Of a stretch of DNA of 36,002 bases, positions 1 through 8,400 are shown one piece after another. The stretch comes from Entamoeba histolytica HM-1:IMSS. Taxonomy: Eukaryota; Evosea; Mastigamoebida; Endamoebidae. Each line of letters opens with the position of its first letter. Position 1 is the stretch's first letter. The notes beneath the pieces are model-generated. The model had not been told where the DNA came from. It worked only from the letters and a program-made list of their open reading frames with translations, and searched no databases. Both the position numbers and the translations under genes were made by a program. The stretch spans positions 3,895 through 39,896 of the forward strand of contig NW_001915010.1 in NCBI RefSeq assembly GCF_000208925.1. Reading direction: 5' to 3'.

Positions 1-932
1 ATAAGTTGATTTAATTGTACACAATCTTTATCTAATCGTTCTTTTTCATTAAAATCTCTTGGTGCATAACGTAATTGTGGTTCTTTTGATCGAATAGAAC
101 TTAATTGACTTCGGTCAGATTCACTTTGCATTGTTTTTGCTTGTGCAGCTGCTTCTTTAGTTTTATATACAACAAACCCAACACTAACCTTCCTATATCT
201 CGGATCTCCAATAACAACTTTTTCAACTTGATCTTTAAGTGGTGCAATCTCTTTCATTCTTTCACTTGTCGTAGCATGATCTGATATTACCATAACTCTT
301 CTACCATCATATGGATCGTCAGGAAGACTTTTCTCATCTCCATAATTCGGAAATGTAATATTATTCATAAATCTATCATATGCCTCTTGTACTTGTCGTT
401 GTTTAGCCATTCTCCTTTCCCTTAAGTTGATTGGATGAAACTGTTTTATAAACCATTCATTTCTTCTATTTCTATTAAAGTATGTTTCTGCTTCTTGTTC
501 TTCTTCTCTTCGTTTCTCTCTAAATCTCATTTCAGAACGACTACGTGGTGAAAACATTCCACACTCATCTTCTCTTCGAATATCTCGTCGTGGTGATAAA
601 TATGGATCATCTCTTCTTATTTCTCTTCGTGGTGATAAATATGGATCGTCTCTTCTCATTTCTCGTCGTGGTGATAAATACGGTTCTTCTCTTCGAATAT
701 CTCTTCGTGGTGATAAGTATGGATCATCCCGTCTTACTCCTCTTCGTGGAGAGTATCCATTCCATTCGTTGTGTCTTATCATTTCCCATTCTCGTTCATT
801 CATTCTTTCATTCGTTCTATCTCGATCTCGTGGTTTAGGTGAATAACTAATTGGAGAATCACTCATACTGTCATCAGGAGAATACCTCCTTGAATAATAA
901 TTACTTGAAGAATAACCTCCTCGATATGACAT
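1..932 (-). CDS. Serrate/ARS2-like RNA-processing protein (3' part outside window)
   Basis: Open from the ATG at 932-930 to the window edge, about 310 residues, so the C-terminus is missing. The N-terminus is Ser/Arg/Tyr-rich and includes nearly five copies of a 13-residue unit of the type RRDDPYLSPRREI (residues about 60-120). Next comes a charged helical segment containing EWFIKQFHP (about 165-175), which resembles the EEWF..KYHP signature of the Serrate/ARS2 N-terminal domain. An RRM-like fold follows, with VMVISDH as strand 1 and KVSVGFVVYKT at the RNP1 position. In other eukaryotes ARS2 links the nuclear cap-binding complex to RNA processing, export and decay. The family call rests on motif order read by eye. 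The alternative is a generic SR-type RRM protein. It is divergent from the next gene with 170 bp between starts. Confidence 0.6.
   Translation of the reverse strand, partial: MSYRGGYSSSNYYSRRYSPDDSMSDSPISYSPKPRDRDRTNERMNEREWEMIRHNEWNGYSPRRGVRRDDPYLSPRRDIRREEPYLSPRREMRRDDPYLSPRREIRRDDPYLSPRRDIRREDECGMFSPRSRSEMRFREKRREEEQEAETYFNRNRRNEWFIKQFHPINLRERRMAKQRQVQEAYDRFMNNITFPNYGDEKSLPDDPYDGRRVMVISDHATTSERMKEIAPLKDQVEKVVIGDPRYRKVSVGFVVYKTKEAAAQAKTMQSESDRSQLSSIRSKEPQLRYAPRDFNEKERLDKDCVQLNQL
571..755 (-). repeat. 39-bp in-frame tandem repeat in the ARS2-like gene
   Basis: The plus strand repeats a 39-bp unit built around cgtggtgataaatatggatc about 4.7 times. On the coding strand it encodes RR(D/E)(D/E)PYLSPRR(D/E)(I/M) units with only conservative changes. 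The number of units may vary between strains. Confidence 0.85.
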
Positions 933-1102
933 CACTCGTTACTCAGGCTAATCAAGATCTTGATAATTACTTCCTTTCATTTCTTAAGGATTTTTTGTTC
1001 TTTTTAGGGTTTTATTTTGTGTTTTGATAAAAACACAAAATAAGTGCGTTAATTAATTTTTATGATAAAAAAGGAAAAAAATGTTAAAGAACTAAAAAAA
1101 TT

Positions 1103-1591
1103 ATGATTTTATTCTTTTTTGTAATAACCATATTGATTAATGTAGTACATGGACAATATCCCACTACTACACCTCAACAAACCAATCAACAAACGGGTAT
1201 GCAACAAACCAATCCACCCCAAATCAATGCAACAACATTTGATAATAAATCATTTCAAAAACAAGTAAATGCAGATTTTGAAGAAGCTCAGAGACAAAGA
1301 GTGGTACGAGCAAACGAACAGAAAAAAATTGATTCTTTAACATTAAGTCAAATTGAAGCACAAAGACGACAAGTATTTGAAAATTATAATAAAATGAAAT
1401 TAGAAGAAAAAAGGTTAAAATTAGCTGTTCATGGAAAACTTCCAGGACAAAAAGCTGATTTAATTTCTGATCCTTTATGGAAACGAATTGGTCTTCCTGA
1501 TCCGAGCATTAATACAACAAATCCAAATATGACAAATGGAACAAATATGACTTATCCAAATCAACCGTTATTCACACAAAATAAAATATAA
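1103..1591 (+). CDS. Small secreted protein of unknown function
   Basis: 162 residues. The first 17 are a clear signal peptide (MILFFFVITILINVVHG, likely cut before QYP). The mature protein begins with a Gln/Thr/Asn/Pro-rich stretch (18-45). A highly charged, probably helical core follows (about 50-115), rich in Gln, Arg, Lys and Glu. The tail is Asn/Thr-rich with clustered N-glycosylation sequons (NTT, NMT, NGT, NMT); NAT and NKS lie nearer the start. There is no transmembrane segment or visible GPI signal, so secretion is inferred. I recognise no family. It is convergent with the SSRP1 gene, 129 bp from its stop. An AAAGAACT motif at 1086-1093 resembles the Entamoeba GAAC promoter element but lies unusually close to the ATG. 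Confidence 0.8.
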   Translation: MILFFFVITILINVVHGQYPTTTPQQTNQQTGMQQTNPPQINATTFDNKSFQKQVNADFEEAQRQRVVRANEQKKIDSLTLSQIEAQRRQVFENYNKMKLEEKRLKLAVHGKLPGQKADLISDPLWKRIGLPDPSINTTNPNMTNGTNMTYPNQPLFTQNKI

Positions 1592-1720
1592 AAGAAATAT
1601 AAAAATCATTTCAGTTAGTTTTGATTATTTATTTTCTTCTAACTTAGACTTAATATAAAAAATTCATTAATTTAATTATTTCTTGTTCATCTTTGTTTTA
1701 CCTTAAATATTTGTTTTAAT

Positions 1721-2851
1721 TTATTGTTGTTCCTCTTCTTCTTCTTCACTTTCTGACATAATATCATCATCTCCTGATTCTTCTTCTTCTGCATGATACT
1801 CTTCATCATTATCTCCACTATCATCATCCTCTTCCATTCTTCTTTCAGTATTTTGTAATGTTTCTTCTAATTTTAACTGACTTTCTTTTAAGTACCCAAC
1901 TAAGTTTTCATATTCATTTCTATTCATTCCTGTAAATTGTAAACTACCTCTTCTTCCTTTTAAATTAATAACAAAATCAAATGTTTTATTATCATTACTT
2001 GCATTCATTCTTAAAATATCAACACTCTTAATATCTTTAAACATTATAATTCTAATTCTTTTAAATACAAAGATAAAACTATCACTCATTGGGAATAAGA
2101 ATCCTTCATTTGTACTTAAATTACATTTTAAGAAATGACTGTCATTAGTTTTAAATTTATGTCCTGATGAAATAATTGGTACATTACATAAACTTCTAAA
2201 TAACTCTACAAAAAGATCTAATTCATTGTCTGTCATTGATTCTTCTAATCCAGTTTTATCTTCAAATTCTTTAGTTAAATGTAATTCTGCTGTAACTTCT
2301 TCATTTGAAGATAATTCCATAACAAGGCATTCATAAACACTTTTTCCTTTTTTTAAAGGGTTAGATAAATTAAGAATAAAGAATGATGTATCTTCATCCT
2401 TTCTAAGTTTATAATAACGAGCAATATCTTTATAATTAATTTTGAAGTCATAAGTTTTATTTTGTACTCTCACTGAGTCTTCATAAATCTTTACATCATA
2501 ATGCCCTTTTGGTGACAAAAATCCAATGTTCTCAAATAAACAGACTTCTTTACCTGCTGCATTGGTTGGAGTAACTTCAGCAATTTTGTCATATAATTCT
2601 GTTGCATTGTCTTTATCATTTTGTTGTTCAGTTTGTGGTGCAAAAAATTTAATTTCAGATAATGCATCTCCATCTTTAGAATCATCAAACTCAATTGAAA
2701 CTTCAGTTTTATTGGAGATAGAACTTTTTGTAAAATCTTTTGGATTCATTTTGAATATTAAGTACCCATCATGTGTTAATTGAACTGAATTTTTATCAAT
2801 ATCTATCCTACCCCAATTAAACCCAGAAACACAATATTCTTTCTCTTGCAT
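1721..2851 (-). CDS. SSRP1: FACT complex subunit SSRP1/Pob3, lacking the N-terminal domain
   Basis: 376 residues. FACT (SPT16 with SSRP1/Pob3) is a histone H2A-H2B chaperone that acts on nucleosomes during transcription and replication. The protein starts at EKEYCVSGFNWG, which corresponds to EKDLCVKGWNWG about 100 residues into typical SSRP1. The SSRP1 central domain and the Rtt106-like PH domain follow (about 1-320), then an acidic tail ending SESEEEEEEQQ. There is no HMG box, as in yeast Pob3. The usual N-terminal PH-like domain that pairs with SPT16 is absent. An in-frame TAA at 2888-2890, 36 bp upstream of the ATG, and the divergent gene at 3020 leave no room for a missing exon. A GAAC-like motif lies just upstream. 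Confidence 0.85.
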   Translation of the reverse strand: MQEKEYCVSGFNWGRIDIDKNSVQLTHDGYLIFKMNPKDFTKSSISNKTEVSIEFDDSKDGDALSEIKFFAPQTEQQNDKDNATELYDKIAEVTPTNAAGKEVCLFENIGFLSPKGHYDVKIYEDSVRVQNKTYDFKINYKDIARYYKLRKDEDTSFFILNLSNPLKKGKSVYECLVMELSSNEEVTAELHLTKEFEDKTGLEESMTDNELDLFVELFRSLCNVPIISSGHKFKTNDSHFLKCNLSTNEGFLFPMSDSFIFVFKRIRIIMFKDIKSVDILRMNASNDNKTFDFVINLKGRRGSLQFTGMNRNEYENLVGYLKESQLKLEETLQNTERRMEEDDDSGDNDEEYHAEEEESGDDDIMSESEEEEEEQQ

Positions 2852-2878
2852 TATTTGAGTATTTATTGTTTCTTTTTT

Positions 2879-2887
2879 AAGTTCTTT
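2879..2887 (-). promoter_or_regulatory. GAAC-like promoter element of the SSRP1 gene
   Basis: On the minus strand this reads AAAGAACTT, matching the core of the Entamoeba GAAC element, 28-36 bp upstream of the ATG at 2851. Assignment is by motif and position only. Confidence 0.35.
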
Positions 2888-3019
2888 TTAAATTATTCTT
2901 TACCATCATAAATAGTATCTTAATTTTTCTAGATTTTTTCTAAAACGAAAAGACAAAATTCTTAATACCAAAAGTTAAAAAACTATAAAAAAAAAGAAAA
3001 TAAAAAATGCAATTTTCTC

Positions 3020-5326
3020 ATGAAAACTACAAGAACTTATGGACATCGTTCTGTTGTTTCTGAACAAATTTATGGAATCAATGGGAGATTAAGTCCTAAA
3101 AAAATAAATCATGATCAAAACAACCCTTCTTTAAAACAATTTGAATTAAAATTTGAACCACTCATATCAACATTCATTTCTATGCATGGTGGGGTATGTC
3201 TTGAAAACACTCGTCTTCATAACTCAATATTTATTAATAACTCTCCAATTATTTGTGACATGTTATCTTCTGATGTTGGAAGATATGCTGTATTATGTGC
3301 ATTACAATTCTCACTAACTTTATGTCTACCTCACGATACTATCTCAATTCCAACACCAGAATTCATTGTCTCACACCTTATTCGCAGACATCCAAAAAGT
3401 AAAGCATTTATGGCATTGAATGGAACTGTTGGTATATTGAAAAATGAAGTTATTAAATATAAAAAGAATTCATTAAATTTGTGGAAATGTCAATATGACC
3501 TTATGCATGAATTTCTTACTAAAGAGTCTCATGTACAAGAAGAAGAAACAGATTTGTGTGTAAATGTCTTAGGTGGAGATATCTTGCACACTCCAGTTGG
3601 TGCAATTCCTATATTAGTTATTGATGAACCATTTAGGTGGGAAGGTTGTTCATGGGAATGGTGTTGGGATAGTGTTGATAATTGGAAAGTTAATAGAGTA
3701 GAATTTATAGATAATAATATTGATCAGTTGCTTGGGAATGATTTCCCTAACTTACGTTATATTGAACAAAAGAAAAAAGAAGAAAAGTTGAAAGAAACAA
3801 GTCCTTGTGTTTTACAAGAAGAAATACCTAAAGAAAAAATTCAAGAGAATAATGATGAAATAAAAACAGGAGCTCATGAAGAATTTCATCAAGAAAATAA
3901 TGGTATTAAACAAGAATTTATAAGACAAAACGAAAACAATATTATTGAACAAGAAAGTATTGAAAAAAGTGCTAATCAAGAAGGTGAGTCTACTTCAGAC
4001 GAAGACACTTTTAATCAATTTGTTGTCTCAGATAATAAAAGTTTAAAAAAGAAAACAGTTATTATAAGCAAAAATGAAAAGGACCAAAATCAACATTCTG
4101 AGGTTATTGGTATGAGAAGACAAACAATTTCAGGTATTATTGAAACAACAAAATCTCCTAATGATTCTTCTTTAATTGGACGATCAAAAACATTTAAAGA
4201 ATTACGAAACAGTAAAACAATACCAATTAAGATAGAAGCAAATAAAACAGAAATAAAAGATGAAAAAATTTCTATTTCTGAAGATTATAAAATTCCTAAG
4301 TATTTACAAAACAATGAAATAGATCAAGGGATTAAAGATGAATATGAAGTGTTTAAAACTTTTCTTTCTTTTTCTTGTAATACTACTATTCAAGACTATA
4401 TATTAGTTTCTATCAAAAGATTTCCAAATTTGGTTAAAGGAATGGGATTGAAAGAACGAGCTGAAGTTATGTATGACTTGATGCAAGGAGTAATGGATCG
4501 TACTAATAATTCACCAATTAAATTAGATGGGGTATATAGAAAAATGTTTATTAAACATTTATGGGAGGTTTTCACAACATCTCTTTTTAATTTTCTTTGG
4601 CCACCCATTATTGAAAGAAATGAAGGAGATGTTGTATTTGAATGTAACCAAAGAGACTCAGAATTAAGCACAACTATTTCAACGCATCAGTTTGTGGCTC
4701 CACACCATTTTGACTTAGGCTTTTTAGAAAGTGATTTAGGAAAAAGAGGGATTGACCTCATTGGTAAAGAGTTGCGCCGTATTAACTCATATTGTTCACC
4801 GAGAAATAAATCATATCAAATTTATAATTGTTTCAAATTAGCAACAGAAGTTGTTGGTCGTCTTCAATCCACAGCAGTCTCTGCTGATCTTCTATTACCA
4901 ACTATTATTTATTGTATCATTTATTCTTCTCCATCAAATTTAGTATCTACAATAGAGTATCTCACTAATTTCACACCAAAATGGGCTGGATTACCTTCAG
5001 AAGTAAGTTATTATATTGCACATATGCATAGTGCCGTAAGTTTTCTCATGAGATTTAGTCAACATTCATTAACAATATCTCCCAATGATTATTCTCTGTT
5101 TTTATATTATTCTAAAAGAAGAGTTAATCCATTCATTCGTCCAAAAAGTATTTTATTGAAAGAGAATATTACATGGAATATTAACAAAAAGGAAGGAGAA
5201 AGTGAAGTCAATGCTATTTTATTCAACGTTTCGACAACTGATTTAGATGAAGAAGATGCACCTGTTTTATTAACATGTTATACACAGTTACTCTCTGACA
5301 ATAAAGCGTTGCTAAAGAAACTATAA
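3020..5326 (+). CDS. VPS9-domain protein, probable Rab5-family guanine nucleotide exchange factor
   Basis: 768 residues. The C-terminal half carries a VPS9 domain (about 470-690), preceded by a helical bundle. The signature is clear: ADLLLPTIIYCIIYSSPSNL followed by STIEYLTNF, a Gly, and SYYIAHMHSAVSFL, matching the D.LLP..IY......P.NL.S...YI..F pattern. VPS9 domains catalyse GDP/GTP exchange on Rab5-type GTPases in endocytosis and early endosome fusion. Residues about 30-180 form a conserved-looking globular N-terminus I cannot place. Residues about 245-430 are charged, low-complexity, probably disordered linker. There is no membrane segment, so it is presumably cytosolic and recruited to membranes. 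A short out-of-frame ATG ORF (3007-3063) overlaps the start. Convergent with the PA200 gene, 79 bp apart. Confidence 0.85.
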   Translation: MKTTRTYGHRSVVSEQIYGINGRLSPKKINHDQNNPSLKQFELKFEPLISTFISMHGGVCLENTRLHNSIFINNSPIICDMLSSDVGRYAVLCALQFSLTLCLPHDTISIPTPEFIVSHLIRRHPKSKAFMALNGTVGILKNEVIKYKKNSLNLWKCQYDLMHEFLTKESHVQEEETDLCVNVLGGDILHTPVGAIPILVIDEPFRWEGCSWEWCWDSVDNWKVNRVEFIDNNIDQLLGNDFPNLRYIEQKKKEEKLKETSPCVLQEEIPKEKIQENNDEIKTGAHEEFHQENNGIKQEFIRQNENNIIEQESIEKSANQEGESTSDEDTFNQFVVSDNKSLKKKTVIISKNEKDQNQHSEVIGMRRQTISGIIETTKSPNDSSLIGRSKTFKELRNSKTIPIKIEANKTEIKDEKISISEDYKIPKYLQNNEIDQGIKDEYEVFKTFLSFSCNTTIQDYILVSIKRFPNLVKGMGLKERAEVMYDLMQGVMDRTNNSPIKLDGVYRKMFIKHLWEVFTTSLFNFLWPPIIERNEGDVVFECNQRDSELSTTISTHQFVAPHHFDLGFLESDLGKRGIDLIGKELRRINSYCSPRNKSYQIYNCFKLATEVVGRLQSTAVSADLLLPTIIYCIIYSSPSNLVSTIEYLTNFTPKWAGLPSEVSYYIAHMHSAVSFLMRFSQHSLTISPNDYSLFLYYSKRRVNPFIRPKSILLKENITWNINKKEGESEVNAILFNVSTTDLDEEDAPVLLTCYTQLLSDNKALLKKL

Positions 5327-5405
5327 AAAAAAGTATTGACGTTGTACATCCATAAAAAACGATAAAAAAATTTATTCAATCATTTTTAAATTCATTCAAG
5401 TTTTC

Positions 5406-8400
5406 TTAAACAATGTATTGAGGGGTATTTCCTTCTTTCAATAATATTCGTTCATCATAAGTAAATAATGGAGCATAATAAACATCCCACATATCTTTAT
5501 GACTTTCCCAAAATTCTAATAATGCATTTTTCTTTGAGGTGATACAAGACTTAATAGTAAATGTAGTTGATGCAAAATCAACAAGAACTTTCACAAGGAA
5601 TTTAGGAATTTCAGTTTTATAAGTTGAAATTAAAGATAGCACAGCAAGAATATAAGAATGTTGTTGAGACTCATTAGAATCTTTTTTAATTGCATTAATT
5701 CTTAATTGTTCAATTCTATTACACACATTTTCAATAGGATGGAAAATATCAATAATAGTAAATAATACATCAGATGTAATTAATCTAATTTGAGTTTGGT
5801 TTGACTGTAATAATTCAAATACAAAATTTAACATCCTATCAATATGATTTTTTGTAATTTGGAATTCATGGACACAAATTGTTACTGTGAAGTTTCTAGA
5901 TAAAATTGAAAATTGATTTACAGCATTAGAATATTTCTTCATTAATTCATATAACTTATTTAAATATAATTCAAATGCACATTTATTTAAAAAGATTGAA
6001 GAATAATTTTCTAATGTTTCTACAACATCATTCATTACTCCATGAGTAGTTTGTGCATATGTTAATAATTTATCATAAATATTAAAGAGAATTGGTAAAT
6101 ATTGATTATTAATAATAAAAGATTGATCACAATTAGGGAATAAAACTTTTGAAACAATTTTATAAGATGATGGAAGTGCAATTTCATCAGTTCTAACATC
6201 CTCATTATTAATAGGTAATTCTTGTACAGTTCGTGTTATATAATCTAAAAATCCAATCATTTGTTGTGGATATAACATTTGATTAATAACTGATTTTGAA
6301 GCAAATGTAATTGCACATTCACTAATTTGTTCTGTTGGATTTTTTACAATTTCTTCAAATCTTTTCATAGCAAATGGCATAATATCTAATCGAATACGAC
6401 TAATATTTAATAAAAACATTTCAGCTAAAATACTTTGTTTTTTAGATGCAACTTGAATAAATTCTTTAGTAATTCTTGGATCTGATCTACCAGAAAATAA
6501 AGCATGTAATCGATTAGCATATGCATAAACATCTTCATATTGTTGATTTAATACATCTTCAAACATTGTAACTAACTCTTTTTTTAATGGTTCAATTTCA
6601 TTAACATTTAATGATTGTAACCCTTCAACACATAATTGGAATAAGACAATAGCACATCTATAATCTTCTTTAGTTTTTCTTCTAAGTTTTTCATTTGCAA
6701 TATCTATTAAAACTTCAAATGCTTCTTTTCCAAGTATTTGAATAAATCTCAACATTAATACATAATCATTTAAACTAATATATTTTCCTTCATCTTCATC
6801 TTCATCAGAAACAATATCTTCTGCAGTAATCATTGAAAGATTTTCAATATATTTCTTTAATAATTTACGATCAAAGAAAAATTGTTTTAATAATTCTTTT
6901 TGTTCGTCAGGAAATTTGTAATGAACTGAATCTACAAGAAAAGCTGCTACATTTTGATATTTAGTAGTATAATTTAATACAAAATGTCCTTGTGAATCTT
7001 CAATTTTTCCATTTAATATTTCATTTTCAGTTATTACATGAACATGATGTCTAAGCATTTTACTATACTTTTCATATTTTTTGATATTTTCTGGAGAATC
7101 TTCATTACCTCTAACCACTATAACAACATTCCCATGATCTCCAAAATGTCTAATATAATTCCTTAACAATAATCCATATCTTTTTGGTAATGGTGCTTGA
7201 GCCACTAATTGTTTTAAACAATATTCAACAAATGAGTTAGGAAGTTTATTATGTGTTAATAAATATGCACTGATAAATTTTTGTAAAAACAAATGAGTTA
7301 ATGGATGAATTTCACTTCCTTGGTATAATAATGTTAAAAATTCTTCTGGAATTTCTTTTAATTGAAAAACAGGACTTGATTCTGCTACTAATTGGAATTG
7401 TGAAAATAATGTTGTTAGAGGAGTATTACTAAATACGGAAGGATCCTTAAAATGTATTGTAATAAAATGTTTAAAAATATCAAAGAATATTGGAAAATCA
7501 TTCATTGGTAAATGACCAACATAAGTTGATATTAGCTTTAAACCAAAGATATATGGTTTTACATTTTGATCAGTAATAACAGTAGGCAAATGAGAAACTA
7601 ATTGTTGAACAATATATTTAGCATTTTCTTCTTTAAAGAAATTAGATTGATTGGCATAATTATGAAATTCTGGATCAGAAATACAAATAGCAAGTAATTC
7701 TTCTTCAATAAATACATCAATATCCAAAGGACTTATTAAAGAATCATATATATGTCCTTGTAATTGGAATAATAATGTTGTTGCTTGTTCATAATATATA
7801 ATTGGTGGAAATTTAGTTTCAAATGACCTTCTTGAGGGATGAATTAAGAATGAAATACAACTTGGTTCATATGAAGAACTTTGTTTTTTAATGTAAATTC
7901 TAATAATCTTAAGATATTTCTCAATTATCTTATTATCATCTTCAAAACATTCCCTAATACGTTGTGCTCCTGTTATAATAATTCTTCCAATATCTTCCCA
8001 TTGAATTCTTCTTTCATATTGTGATTCTAACTGTTTTCTTATACATTCATATTTATTAGGTAATTGAACATTATGTTCTCTAATATCATAAAGAATACTG
8101 GCACCTTCAATAAAACATTCTAAAACATCTACAATAGAATAAAATTCATTTCTTTTATTTTTTAATTCATTTGCACTTAATAAACATATTTCTTTTAATT
8201 TATTAAAATATGTATAAATATATTTATCATATACTTGTTGAAAAAATTCTTTATCAATAATAATTTGAGGATCTTCATGAGCATTTGGAGTCATCTCATA
8301 ATAATTTTCAAACCTCATTGGATATGTTGGTTTAAATAAAGGAAGAGAAAAAGTAATTCCACCAATTGCACAAATTTTTTTACAACAATCAATATTTTGT

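Noticed and set aside
545..838. 97-codon ORF on the + strand
   Set aside because: It is antisense to the tandem-repeat part of the ARS2-like gene and its Leu/Val/Phe repeats only mirror the RRDDPYLSP units.
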